A stretch of 64,000 bases of DNA from assembly GCF_047663525.1 (NCBI RefSeq), contig NC_092588.1, forward strand, positions 89,711,501-89,775,500, read 5' to 3'. The notes beneath the pieces were generated by a model that was given only the letters and a program-made list of their open reading frames with translations, did no database searches and was not told the origin of the DNA. This DNA is from Anas platyrhynchos (Eukaryota > Chordata > Aves > Anseriformes > Anatidae). Position 1 is the first letter of the stretch. The number at the start of each line of letters is the position of its first letter. Shown here one piece after another: positions 25,201 through 37,600 of this stretch. The position numbers were made by a program, and so were the translations under genes.

Positions 25201-28200
25201 CTGCCCCAATCCTACCATGGACAAGTACCAAATCCTCACACACTTTTCCCCCTTGAAGAAAGGTGAGAGAAGAGTCCAGGCAGAACACAACCTAGGTCTT
25301 TGCTTGGGGTTGAGCACTGAGTTTGCATTGCTAGAAGGGTCCCTGGTACAGCAGGGCAAAAACAAGGGCAGTAAAAGAATATAATGATAAATGAAAGCTG
25401 GAAGACAGACAAGCACTGTTGTCTGCGTACCACCCATTGGCTTCATAACTATGTTTCAAATGCTTCTGCTACTGACAGTAGAAGTCTACAAGCCCAAAAA
25501 TCAGGTTTTATTCATCTTAACTTCCAGCAATTTAGAAAGGATTTAAATGGAGCTAAATATTCTGTGTTCTTATATGAAGACACTATATAATCACAGCACA
25601 GGAATTGCATACGTCTTTGAAATATTGGATTTTGTAAATGTAGGGATTCAAGTGTTAAAATATATAAGTATTCAGCATGCTTCCTTCATGACAGCAGCTT
25701 AATTTTGCCCTTTCTTCATGACTGGCCATCAATTTTTTCCTGGAAAAGCTTTGTTATTAACCAGAAGGAAGCTGTGTAAGGCTTTGCTTTTACACGTATC
25801 TGTTACAGCTGCATGGCCTTCACTGTAGGTTGAATCAATGTACACTTGCTCACTTTGTAGCAGACAAACCAGTCTGTGTCTCATAGTGTAGACTCCAGGT
25901 GAGTACTGAAAAGTCCTAACAACCTACAACCTTAATATAGTTTTCTGAACACTTAATATAAATGATACAAAGGAGAATGTCCTTAACTTTTCTCCATACC
26001 ACTGAGTAATTTCTTCTCCTGAAAGCTTTGATTTTTAAAAAGAACAACCAAATTTAGCACAGCACCTAAAATAGTGCTCCACTACTATTTAAGGTGACAA
26101 AGTAATTAAAACCTGACCTGTATAAAGCCACATGGGCTCACGCCATACACCAACCAGCAGTGGGTACTGCTGAGAAGCAGCCCAACCCCAGACAGCCAAC
26201 AGAAGGCTTGTGCTGAGAGCCTGCCAGGGCTGAGCAAAGCTCAGCTTCATGGTGCCCAGAGAAAGCACACAACAGCAGCCCCATCTGCGAGCCTTGCTTG
26301 TATAAAACTTTTATAAAATTTTGTTGCTCTGCTCATTGTCTTAGCCTCTGACTCTCATCTTGCTCCCGGAGCACTTGCGAGGACAGTGGGTGCTCACAGG
26401 TGCTGTGGTGACAGCTAAGAGGGCCAGCAGGTCCCAGAAGCCTTCCCACATGTGAGCCCAGTCTGCACACTGCTGGCAGTGCTGCAGCTCAAACACCCCC
26501 CTAGCACCGTGCAAAACTCACCTTTGCTTTGGAACAGTTGGAAAGGGAGAGGGGGTGGAGCATTAGCTTTTGTTGAGGACAAATGAAATACAGTTTTTGC
26601 TTTTCTAAGCCATGCTGTATTTTAACTAAAACGTTAGAAACCTTAGTGAAAGTACACTAGGAAAAGCTGACTTTTACAGTTAGTGAAGGTAATTCCTCTG
26701 AAAATCTCATTTATCTTGTCATCTTTTACACATGGGAGACCCACACGGAGACATCTGAAGAAGAAAGCTTTGGTTCAGAGGGAATTGCAAGAGAAAATAA
26801 ACTAGCAAAATTTTTAGTGCAAAGTTTTATCTGTAAAAATGTTTCATTGTACAATACAGGAGTATCCAAAGATACCAAAGGCAAGAAGAAATAATTTTCT
26901 TTGAAAGAACAAACGTAAACTTTGTTTAGAACTCACCTTACACTGGACTTGCACACTGCAGTAAAAATTCTTTAAAGAAGAGAAACTCAAGGGGAAAACC
27001 GGTTGCAGAGATGAGGTGAAGTGCTATCCAGGCCTACATTTGGAAAAGTTTTGTAAACACAACTGCCTGGCTAAGAGTAAATTAAAAAAAAACATACCCA
27101 TAACTATTCTGCAAAATTTGGAGTGCAGGTACAGTTGTATGAATGCAAGAAAGAGGCCCCACAAGAGGCATCGGGTCTCATGACCAGCTAAGCCTCTGCA
27201 GGGAACCCAGAGAGTAATTAAAGCAATTCAAGGGCAAGGATGCTGTGTGAGCACAAAACAGAGCATGAAAAATATGTAGCTTTGTTGTCCTGGTATGCAG
27301 GCTGTGCCTTGGATATGAAACTACTTGCATTAATTGGAGGCAGGTAAAGGAATCAAGGCTAGAGGAAGATAATTTGCCTTAGTGAGTGTATGAAATCTGG
27401 AGAAATAAGAAAAAAAAAAAGGCATTGTCAGTATCAACTAGATAATTGTAGGGGAGCTTTAAGGATACACTCTTCAGATCTTAGGAGGCTACCTTTACCT
27501 AAGCAACTGTACCAGTAACACTACATTAGGCCAAGACGTGAATAAAAGTATTGGAAACACCAAATTTGAGAATGGAAGTAGCAGAATCAGGGACAACAAT
27601 GAAAAAAAAAATGAGGTGAATTGCATATTTGCAAGAAGTTTGGGTAAAGAAAGGAAAGTAGTAAAAACAGCAAAAAAGGCAGGTTCTGCAATGTAAAAAG
27701 GGGGGAGAAAGGCATAAAATCAGGCAAAGGGCAAAAGAGGGTGGGATCTTCTGACAGTGGGAGCTCAGACACCTACAAACATTAGCGAAGCTACCTGCAT
27801 ACCCAAGCCCACCAGGATGCTAGAGAGAACCCCCATGGATAATTCATACAACTGTCCATCAATGGTCCATGTCCAAAAGACTCAGTGGAGAGAATAAAGA
27901 GGGACAGGCTCACACCCTGGCACCAAGTGGGTGGAAAGAAAGGGTGACAGAATGATAATAGCATAGCTGGGTTAATCTTAAAAGATTTGAGAATTATACT
28001 TAGTAGTTTTGTAGTTATAACTGTAAAATAATACAACTGTAAATTAATGATAGCAGCGTCTGTATTCATAATATCTATCATTAGGCTACTTAATAGTATG
28101 TTGTTTAATCAACATTGCTGTCTATTAAAAGTTATGACTCAAGCTTCCCTAAAAGGGAAGAGGTGGACCTGAAGTAATGAGGAAAAACAAGAAAAAAGTC

Positions 28201-28504
28201 TCTTTATTGCTATACTTTCTCCAAGGAGCTGCTACTGGTTATTGTTAAGAGGTTAGAGACATGAGAGGCTAGTGGTACAAGCTACTGGTAAGGGAGGATT
28301 TGCTCACATAACAATCCTGTATCACTAAAACCAAGAAGTAGTTACAGACATTGATAGAACATTTACCTGCTTACTAGTCTCTCTTTGTAGTTTTTGCTCT
28401 TTCCATTTATATTACAGATGTAATTTCCTTGTTAAGTAACAAGCATTTTCACTCCTTAATACTGCAGAAGCACCCAAATAATGTGAAAAGTGCTCTAGAG
28501 AGAC
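19261..28504. other. Intergenic, no gene recognised
   Basis: Unique-looking noncoding DNA with few simple repeats and no recognisable retroposon. Frames up to 192 codons (24806-25384, plus) and 151 codons (22770-23225, minus) have no recognisable domains. Confidence 0.65.
23031..23056. repeat. 12-bp tandem duplication, 14-bp period
   Basis: CTGGAAGAACGT occurs at 23031-23042 and 23045-23056. The 14-bp period is not a multiple of three, which argues against the overlapping minus-strand frame being a maintained protein. Confidence 0.85.
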
Positions 28505-28990
28505 AAAGCCACTTCCTCTCCTCAAGTAAATAGCTTTCTTTACCGGCATTTTGTGCTGCTTATCTCCATGGTCAAAGCCTCCAATCAGATAAAGAAACAT
28601 GCTTGTTGGCCAGCTAAGCAAGCTGCCAAAACAGAATTCCCACTGCCAGCACTGATACCACTTCATTTAGATGTAGTTTCTCATCCCACAGGCTTCGGCT
28701 GTTTGAAGGGAAAGCAGTTCTCAGAACAGATGGAGTTGGTAATAAAGCACTTTCTAGGAGATACAGGGATTACACAGGGAATGAAATGGCGAAACAGTGT
28801 CTGGAGTACACGTTGTAAACTAAAACCACCCAAAGTATAATTCTCTTCCCGCTGAGAACAACATGGTGGGGAAAACTGGAAGCGGCAGCACAGCTTTCCA
28901 AAACGTTCGCCATCATGGCTGCTTCCCCTCAGAAGGGCGGCTATTGAAACTACTTGAGACACGTTCCAACCTCGCACCCACAAAAAAATC
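28505..28990. promoter_or_regulatory. Possible upstream LY86 enhancer or promoter-like element
   Basis: CACTTCCTCTC at 28510-28520 reads GAGAGGAAGTG on the minus strand, a good PU.1/ETS site. CGCCATCATGG at 28908-28918 resembles a YY1 site, and six CpG fall within about 120 bases from 28861. LY86 is expressed in myeloid and B cells, where PU.1 acts, so a distal element 2.6-3 kb upstream is plausible. Motif matches alone are weak evidence. Confidence 0.3.
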
Positions 28991-29745
28991 TTGTGATTTG
29001 TCATTTCGAGTCAGTGTCAGGAGCACTGCCAAAAAAAAGGATGAAGTAGCTTTCTCAAAAGAGCAAGAGAGAGTCTATGCAACAGACGGGGAAACAGTGC
29101 AGGCACTTGTCTGTGTATAACAGCACTTCTGGACTCATCTACAAAGTCACATTTGATTTCTGCTAGGACATCTACACCAACCGTCCTGCTTTCAGTGAAG
29201 CAGGAAAACCCATATCCTGAAAGTCCACTGATGTTCTGCTTTCCTAGGCTCGTGCTTAGACTGAAATCTCTGCAAAGCACAGCCTCGACTTTTGGACATG
29301 AAGAGAACAGCCACCACAGGGCTTCCATGAAGAAGAAAAGCTGCTTTAAGTCAGCACTTCAGCAGTCACTGATGCTGGAAACACAGTGCCAGCAGGATGG
29401 GGTAGAGAGAGGAAAGGAGGGTAATGTTTGCAATGTCCAGGTAAACCATTTTGGTCCAGACCAAGGCTCCATTCTGCTCAGTAACCTGCCCCAGTGCTGT
29501 CTATGATCAGGCATGCAGAAAGGAGTAAGAGTAGGGCAAGCATCTATAGGCTTTCTCCCTCATTTTCCCCTCTTCCAATGATTTTCATCTCACAAGAGGT
29601 CTTAAGCCTAATATGGTTTATTTGTTGACACCCCCCACAGTGGGTCTCTCTTTCAAGTATTTGCCCTATTATTTGGTTTTCTTTGTTCAATATTATTGAG
29701 CATCATACTGATGTTTCAAAGGAAGAACCATGACGATGTCACTCC

Positions 29746-29769
29746 TAATAATAATAATAATAATAATAA
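29746..29769. repeat. (TAA)8 trinucleotide microsatellite
   Basis: Eight uninterrupted TAA units followed by CAACAG, about 1.8 kb upstream of the LY86 start codon. Confidence 0.95.
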
Positions 29770-30716
29770 CAACAGAGGTTATGTTATGTTCTCATTTCTG
29801 ACTTGCACTGCTTTGCATTTTGTAAGGAGTCACTACATCCAGTTCTTATTTTCTTCACAGATGTTAGTGGAAAGGGACTTTTACTCTACATGATTCAAGT
29901 TTAAATGCATGATAGCAATCCTGGACGTTGTCTTTGCTTATGGAATTGTGCTAGCTCTCATCAGCTATCAGCTGGGTATCACCAGAAGTCCAGTCAAACC
30001 AGACAGATCTGTAACTCAAACCTTTTTTTGTATGACCTGTACACATGTGTTATGCCTAAAGACAGTTGCCTGGATTCTCACCCTGGCCCTGGACATATAA
30101 CTCACTGTTGTGATAGCAACCAAAACCATGAAGCAGACCTGAAGCTCATTATTCAAAGCAAGCAAGGTTTCTTGGACTGCATTAAACTGTTTTTTCAATT
30201 TAATACATCCTGGCTGAAATATTGGCCCCCTCTTTGATCTATGGGATTACTTTCATTACCTTCATTCAGGCTAGGATTTCACCTCAGGAACAACTCTACT
30301 GTGTATCATTATTTTATAATTATCTTGTCAGGTGCTCTCCTGTTTGCAGAAGTACATAGGCTTTCCCCTCCTCAACTTTACTCAGTGACAGAGCAAATGA
30401 TACTTGTAGCCTTTGGAGCAAGAAAGACTGAGATGGCCAAAGCAATCTTTTATTCGACTCTGTCATGCTACAGAGCCAATTTCTCCTCATCTCCAGCTCA
30501 GAGAACACTATTCCAGACTTTTGCTTTATGGCTGAGTTTAGCTTGTAGGTTTTTTCCAGTTAATACTTTGTCCAGGAAAGTCCTTTTTGGCAACTGGGTT
30601 TTGAAATGCTGTTCCAAATCCTGGATCTCAAACTGAATCAGAGAATTTTACTGGGGATGAGGCAACACTCCCTCCTTTCCTTACTGATCATTCCTTGCCA
30701 TCTGCAACAGCCACCA

Positions 30717-30738
30717 TTATTTATTTATTTATTTTTTT
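30717..30738. repeat. (TTTA)n short tetranucleotide repeat
   Basis: ATTTATTTATTTATTTTTTT-type sequence, about 0.8 kb upstream of LY86. It is simple sequence with no sign of function. Confidence 0.85.
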
Positions 30739-31319
30739 AAGCTGTGCCTCATGCAAAAGCTAGCATGAATAACAAATGCAGTGTCAGTACTGGATGGTTA
30801 AATAATCAGGAAGACAGAAGGAAAAAAGTGATGTCTGCATTTACCTGACTGGGTTTACAATTAAGTAGTATATTCCTAAGAACCATTGAACAAAATGAAC
30901 AAAAAAGCAGCCTTCAGCACAGTCAAGCAGAAAGGATTCCTAAAAGGTTCAAGGCTTGGTTATCTGGTGTGTCAGCTGTGTTAGACAAATCTCTCTTCCC
31001 TCTAGCAGAGTGATTTTATTTTCTTTTTAACCAAGAAAAACACAGAAACCAAACTGGCCACCTTGCAAAATTTAGTCTGACTTTGTGCAATTAAGATGGG
31101 GTGATTTGGATCAAAATGTTTTGCAGCCAGGGGGCCTAAATAAGTTTGTCTGAAGTCTGGACCCAAATGCTTTGACTTCAAGAGAAGAAACTGGCAGTAA
31201 GAAGAAAAATAAACAGTTTGCTGCATTGTTCCAGCAGGCACCAAGGCAGGGCTATGCAGTGCAGCAAGTAGGTGTGATTAGCTCATTTGTCATTAGTTTA
31301 AACTAACATGAAGCAGAAA

Positions 31320-31535
31320 GCAGAAGTCTGAGCACACGGAAACAGCACCCTCCAATTCCGATTAGCCTCTTGTTTATACCACGTTGTGGTAAGCTGGAGG
31401 CTGCCTTGGCTCACTTAACCCTTCTGCAGGCGTGAATGTAGTAACTCCTGTCTCCCTCAGAGAAGGGAACAGCTCCCTCCAGAGAGGGTTAGCAAGAGAC
31501 AGAGAGAACTGATCCTGCAAACTGCCACCGTCACC
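31320..31535 (+). promoter_or_regulatory. LY86: Probable LY86 5' UTR and proximal promoter
   Basis: This is the sequence directly before the start codon. I see no good TATA box, consistent with a TATA-less myeloid/B-cell promoter. A RUNX-type TGTGGT lies at 31385-31390, and a core AACTG Myb-like motif lies near 31508-31512. Chicken MD-1 is known as a v-Myb-responsive gene, but short motifs like these arise easily by chance. The transcription start cannot be placed from sequence. A minimal ATGTAG and two acceptor-like CAG sites lie in this stretch (see findings). Confidence 0.4.
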
Positions 31536-31656
31536 ATGAAGACATCAAATGCTCTCGTTCTCATCTTAGTCCTGCTTTCCATCAGTGCCAGCACAGAATG
31601 GCCTACGCACACAGTCTGCAAAGAGGACAACTTGGAAATTCATTACAAAAGCTGCG
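31536..31656 (+). CDS. LY86: LY86 coding exon 1: signal peptide and mature N terminus
   Basis: Encodes residues 1-40 plus the first base of codon 41. The ATG has a strong context (CACC before it, A at -3). It is followed by a hydrophobic run (ALVLILVLLSISAS) typical of a signal peptide, with likely cleavage near residues 19-21. The mature part starts around EWPTHTVC and includes Cys28 and Cys40. The donor is G|GTGAGA at 31657. No in-frame stop occurs in the 100 bases upstream, but this ATG fits because it places a normal-length signal peptide in front of the conserved WPTH segment. Confidence 0.95.
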
Positions 31657-34600
31657 GTGAGATTCTTAACATTTCCATTTTCCTTTTAGCTGGGCAACAA
31701 AGTTGTTCTTAGGCAGTGAGAGAAGCCTATAAACCAGGCAGTGAATGCAAGGGTTACATTCTCAGGCCAGCACTGGGTTTTGCAGCTGGAACATTTTTAG
31801 TTTTTCAAATATAATGGGTTTGTTTCTCACACACACAAATCTAACTGGTTTTAGATGGAATATAATAGGAAATAATGTAACCTAATTCAGATTGTTAAAT
31901 AGCTGCCAAAAATTCAGTTCAGCATGAAAGACAATTAGGATTTTTAACTTGAAGCTCAGTTACAAAAAACAGGAAGACCCTAAATCTTTATCCTTTTTTA
32001 CCTCTGACACAGACTCTTCAACACACCAATGTGCTGTTTTCTTACCGTGTGGTTAGGCTGTGGTGATGTGCTTTCTGTCCTCCCACTTGGAGTGACAAGG
32101 GACCTGGTGTGACAGTGGGAAGGAGTTGCATTCTCAGCAGTTGCCACCATGCTTAGCAAGACCTCAGCAGCAACACTTAACAGAGGCATTTCCCAGGGAC
32201 CTCAGGGTTTGTTTGTTCTTTAAATCTGTAGAGAAGAAAAGGAGCAAGTGGCACAGGGATGACTGAAAATGAATTCACTGAATGGTGCCTGCTTTCCACC
32301 TCTTGCTTTGCTGGCCTTGTGCCTCTCCTATTGTGCTGATCGGCTTTACAACTGGGACAAAGGGAATTAGATTCACAGACGCCTCATTCATTTTCCGCAC
32401 GTGATGTGAAAAGTGATTCATGGCAAATGAGCACCCTAGAGTTTGTTTTTCCAATTCATCCAGATACAAAGGCTTTCCTGGGGGGCTTTTTCTCCCCTGT
32501 AGCTTTCATGCAGTTTTGCACACCCATTAAAATAAAACCAGTGAGGGACAAGGGAAGTAAATAAATATTTGTAATGCAATTCTTCACTGGCCTGCTCCCA
32601 GGAGAACAAAGTCAGGCTTCACATATTATAAATAGGTATACTGCATTAGGAAAATATATAATTAGATATTGAATACGAGCACTGGTATTACCTTTATTTT
32701 AAGAATTCGTTGTATAAACAAATTCTGTTCCCTCTACAGGTCTCAGTTAGCATGAGATGCCTTGACACAGGGGCATGGGCTACAGTTTGAGTTGATTCAA
32801 ACGATGATGAAATTTGTCTGCTGGGCACGTGTCAGTCAGGCATTGCTTCTTACTATGCACACCACTGGACTGACAAACAAAATGCATTTGTTTAGAGCAT
32901 ACATATCACTTGTTTGGTTTGCCACACACAGAAAGGTAACAGGAGGAGTTCATGAGGAGTTCACAGCTTGAGAAGCACAAGCCAGAGATCTCAAGTCAGG
33001 TCCCAACACGAGAGTGATTTTCTGTTCTCCTAGGCACAGCTATGGGAGATGAGAGGATTACACAGACATGGAAACAATGCAAGAATTAAATCAGATTCCT
33101 TGTTTGAAGCCTGATTCTTTGCCCCCTTATAGCTCAGGCAGATTCAGCTGTGGCAGTACTCACAACTGCTCTCAAGGTGTTCTGCCCTGCCTTTTTCCAG
33201 AAGCTACCTGTACCTGTAGCACCAGACCAGGAAGCACCATTGGCATCTTAGCCGATCTGTCTCATAGTCTGGTAGCTTGCATGAAACAAAACAAACAAAC
33301 AAAGTCTTTTGGGATGAGCCCAAAAATCTATAGAAAGCCTCCTAGATGGGGAGGATAAATCAGAATACAGTCTGCGTTCCCTCTCTTCAGAGAATATACT
33401 GCTCTTCCTGAACTCACTGGCCAGCTTGCAACAGTGATCAACCTTTCAGGAGGAGGGAAGCTTTGTCTGCACTTCATTTCACTCTAAACCATCATTTGAT
33501 GTAAAGAACATAGATTTTTCTTTAGCTATGTCCCATCAGCTATTCTCACCCAGGAAGGAAAAGACATGCTAGGGCCTGGATTTGACAAGACCCTCTCCCA
33601 ACCAACCCTCTCATGAAAACTTTGTAATGTCAGCAGGCACAGCATCAATGCTAGGCAGCTGCCCATACACTTCAGGTGTTTCAAGGGAAGGAGTACCCCA
33701 AAACCATAGGGTTGCTCATTCTTCAAGGTGTTAGTGTGAGATTAAAAAAAAGTGGAAGCAGCTTCCTGGCTCACAGACCAGAGCTGGGGAAAAGGGACTA
33801 TGATAACACATCCTAGCAGCCACAGAAGACATCCCAACAAACTACTGAAGAACATTAATATGCTGCAAAACTAAAACCACACTTATTTTAAGCTGACTCC
33901 CCACTGAGGGCACCCAATCCACAAATCAATGTTAGCCCCCCTCCATGAAACTTTCCCACCTGCATGTCCTCTTCATTCTGATACATCCTCAAGGTATCTT
34001 CTGATCCACTGAAGACGCCAGAGAATGAGACATTTTGGGATACAATATCTACAGGGAGGTTTCTAGTATGAAATGGGTAAAAAAATCCCTGATGGTTTCA
34101 AGAGGGTCAGGATTTCACCACTATTACTGTTACAATAAATTCTACGATGATATCAGTACAGCAGGTCTGAATCAAGTAAAATCTAAGAAGGTCGGGAGAA
34201 TTTTAACCAAGTACTTCACAACTTTATTTCTCAAACTCTATCAGCAGATTAATAGAGTTCAGTCTGAGAGCTTAAAATGGAGGTGTGTGTTCATTTATGC
34301 TTTGCAGTTTATCAGATCTTCTCCTATAAGGCAGCAAAACCTGATTAAAGCCAAAAGTAAGAGTTAATATACCAGTGATAAGCGTAGCAGAGAAGCTTAG
34401 CTGGCTAACTGAAGATAGAGAAAGAATAGCAGTCTTCTATACCCAGGAGCAAGTCCCAATTCCCTGTTGAAAGCACTTGACCTAGCTGCAACCTGCCTCT
34501 ATAGTGCGGTAGTTTACAGGCATGCATCAAACCCCTCAGTATTACCCCATATTCTGGATCCTACAGAAAGCATCCCCATTCACACCCAGCAGCGTCAGAC

Positions 34601-37600
34601 TAAGCAGTCCAAAAACAGGACCCTAAGGCGTGTATCAAAAGAAAGGGCTGGATAAAACCCCAGTGATCAATGTCACTCACTTGGGGGAAAAAAATATCTA
34701 AAGGAAATCAGAAGAAAATTCTCAGCAGTAAGACCATTGCAAGAAATTCAGGCTGAGAGATGGGTGGTCTAGAAGTAAATAGACAGTACGCTGCCTCCTC
34801 CACATAACCACAGGAGACATAACACCGAGACAGTCTATAAATAGCAAGACATTTCCCATCAGTGCCACTCTTCCTCCCAGGAAGAAGTGACAAAAACGAA
34901 GGAAGATCTCAAATGACCACAAATCACTTTAGAAACCTGGGCAGGGATCCTGAGATAAAAGCCACACAGGTTAACATCTCCAGCTGAGAAAAGAGAACCG
35001 TAATTGGCAAGTCTATGCAGAGACGTGAAAAGAATCTGCTACACAAATGGCTGATTCCTATCCCTTTTAATTTCACAGTGATTTTTACAGCAACAATGCT
35101 TTTGATCTTTCTAGCTACATTTTAAAAGGCAATTCTGTGGGAAGGGAAAGGCAGCAAGGCAGCAGTAACAGAGTGCCCTGAGCAGATTCCAATGGTACTT
35201 GATTGTCAGGCATCTAGCTGAAAGTGCAAAGTGCAATGCAGTCAGAAACTACAAAATGTAACTCTTCAATGCATCTACCAGCACCTGCCTCTAGACCATT
35301 CACATCAGCTTGTGCCAATTAGCCATGAAAACATCCTTACGAGGTACTGTTCAAATGGGACTCTCTCCATAGGGTAAAGCAAGTGACTGCTACTACAGGT
35401 GCATGAAAAGAATTTTACAAGCGTTTTTACAGCTCTTTCTTAAAACTTGAGTTGGGCCTGTGTCAACAAATCAGTATTCCAGAATAGCTGTTTTTACTTC
35501 AGCCAGCATGCCCAGACCAGTGTTCCCAGTGATGAAAAAAGCTCTGTGTGAAGGTTAGGACCTTGAAGACTTCAGAACTTCTGCTGCCTGAAAATGGAGA
35601 CTTCTTGACAATGCAGAAAAGGCTACTATTAAGGTAGAAGGGTCCTAGAAAGGGTCTGGAGAGAGCGGACCATTAAGGACTTTGTTTCCTAAGCACAGGA
35701 GTAAATAACACAGAATTTCAGAGAGCTTCAGGCCAGCCAAAGCTAAGTCTTGAAGGATATTCCCCAGGCTTTATAAAATGCTGTTCGGAGCATATGGGAT
35801 TTTTGACTATCAGGCAGAGATGAGCAGATTTCCCAAGTCACGTTTGACTTTTTTTCATCTGAAGCCACTAGCTGAAGTTTTGAGAGGAGGAGGAATCAAT
35901 CACCATTCATTTCAAACTCCAGAACCTAAACAGAAAACTGACTGTACCCTGTCTTTACAATTTTATCTATCTACAAATTTAAAAACAAACATGCAAACAA
36001 ATAACAACACTCAGTGATATGGGCAACCATTTGCTATAATTAATGCCTTCTGCTAGACATAGCAGCAGCCTCTCTCGTCCCCTTCAGGGAATTATTTTTA
36101 CATGCCAATGCCTCTTCCTAAAGAGAGCAGTTAGACTGAACATGTGTTGTCCACTGAGATCCACGACTGCTTGCATAGCTCTATGTCACACTTCAAGCAG
36201 GGTTATTTTTATGAAGATTTTTCCTGCCCTACACTGATAGAGTAAAAGAGAGCAGCACTGCCTGCTTTGGTGTGAGCTTGCACTGGATTGCATTTACTGG
36301 TAGAGAAAAATCTCATTTGTATTGTTTTTTAAACTTGCAAGCTCAGATTTGGATCTTGCCAGAAAAAGCCCCTTGAAGTCAACAGGGTTGTCCTGGTGCA
36401 GAATCTGCCATGCTCAGATAAGCTGTTAACCCTCCTGTTAAACTCCACTTTGAGGGAACTTCTCAGTGTTGGTTTTTATTTGGTTTGGGAAGGAGGAGGG
36501 TTGCTTGTTTGTTAGATTTAAAAGTGGAGACTGATAGGCTGGTTAGATTACATTATCCCGATGATTTGTCTGTCTGTGCTAATAGTTTTGGTCTTATTGG
36601 TGTCCCCCTCACACACTCAGGCCCATCATATCCTTTCTCCTACATATAGAGGTCAAATACACTTTCTTTTAAAAATCCTTTTTTCCTTATTTTCTTTTTC
36701 TAATAGACAACATAACAGCCATCCTGCTAAATCAACAATACCAACTTGTAAGCAATCCTGCTATGTTGCCATTGCTGCAGCACTAATTTCACAGCATATC
36801 CCTTTCTGCTTCTACGTCAACCAAGGCTGCTGGTCCCTTCCTCCCTGGCCACAAACACATGCATCCTTTAGTTAAAGGACAACAGTAATCCGATAGCTTC
36901 AGCCAGCAAAGAAATGTCTGCAAAAACTCTCACCTCATGCATCTTCAGGGCAAATGTTCTGCTAGATGCTTGGTGAAAGAAGGCTCTTTTTCCATTATTC
37001 TTTGTTTTTTTGGCAGACAGATTGAGCCAGATGCTTCCCTTGGACTTATTTATTTATTTCCCTCAAGCAGTCTCCAGCAATTGCTTCTGCTTCTAAATTA
37101 TTTAAAGCCACATGACACCAACTCCCCTCTGATCTTTTGTTGCATAGATTGCTAATGGGCAAACAATCAAAGAACTTAAGAATTTCACTTGAAAACATTT
37201 TTTTATTTGCTCTGTCCAAGCCATCTTAGTGTCATAGCCTGGCTGCTGCACTCATCTGGTATAGTTTACTTATTCCAGGGGGAAGGCCAGATGTTGACAG
37301 GCATATTTCTGGCACCGAATCCTAACAGACTGAAGCTACCATCAGAATCAAGGTAGAATTGATGTGAGTACACATGTAAATTTGCTTTAATTTTGCACAT
37401 GTAAAACTTTTAAAAATTTTTTGATCCTTCCAAGAACTGAAATTTCTGAGTCTGTTTCTTTCTCCTCTTCATTAGAAAGGATTAAAACTTTCTTTCCCTA
37501 TGTGGCCTATGTTTCCCTATGTTAGGTGGTTCTAACTTAATTTTACCTCATTTCAGAGAGAAAAGGGTATTTTGTAAGTTTTAAAATGTAAACAGTAAGG

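Larger units (their letters stand above)
28991..31319. other. Immediate upstream flank of LY86
   Basis: Noncoding, with the TAA and TTTA microsatellites. No CR1 and no coding exon recognised. Confidence 0.65.

Noticed and set aside
24806-25384. 192-codon plus-strand frame as a possible gene
   Set aside because: It is overlapped by several frames on both strands of similar length, lacks a recognisable domain and shows no supporting splice or promoter context.
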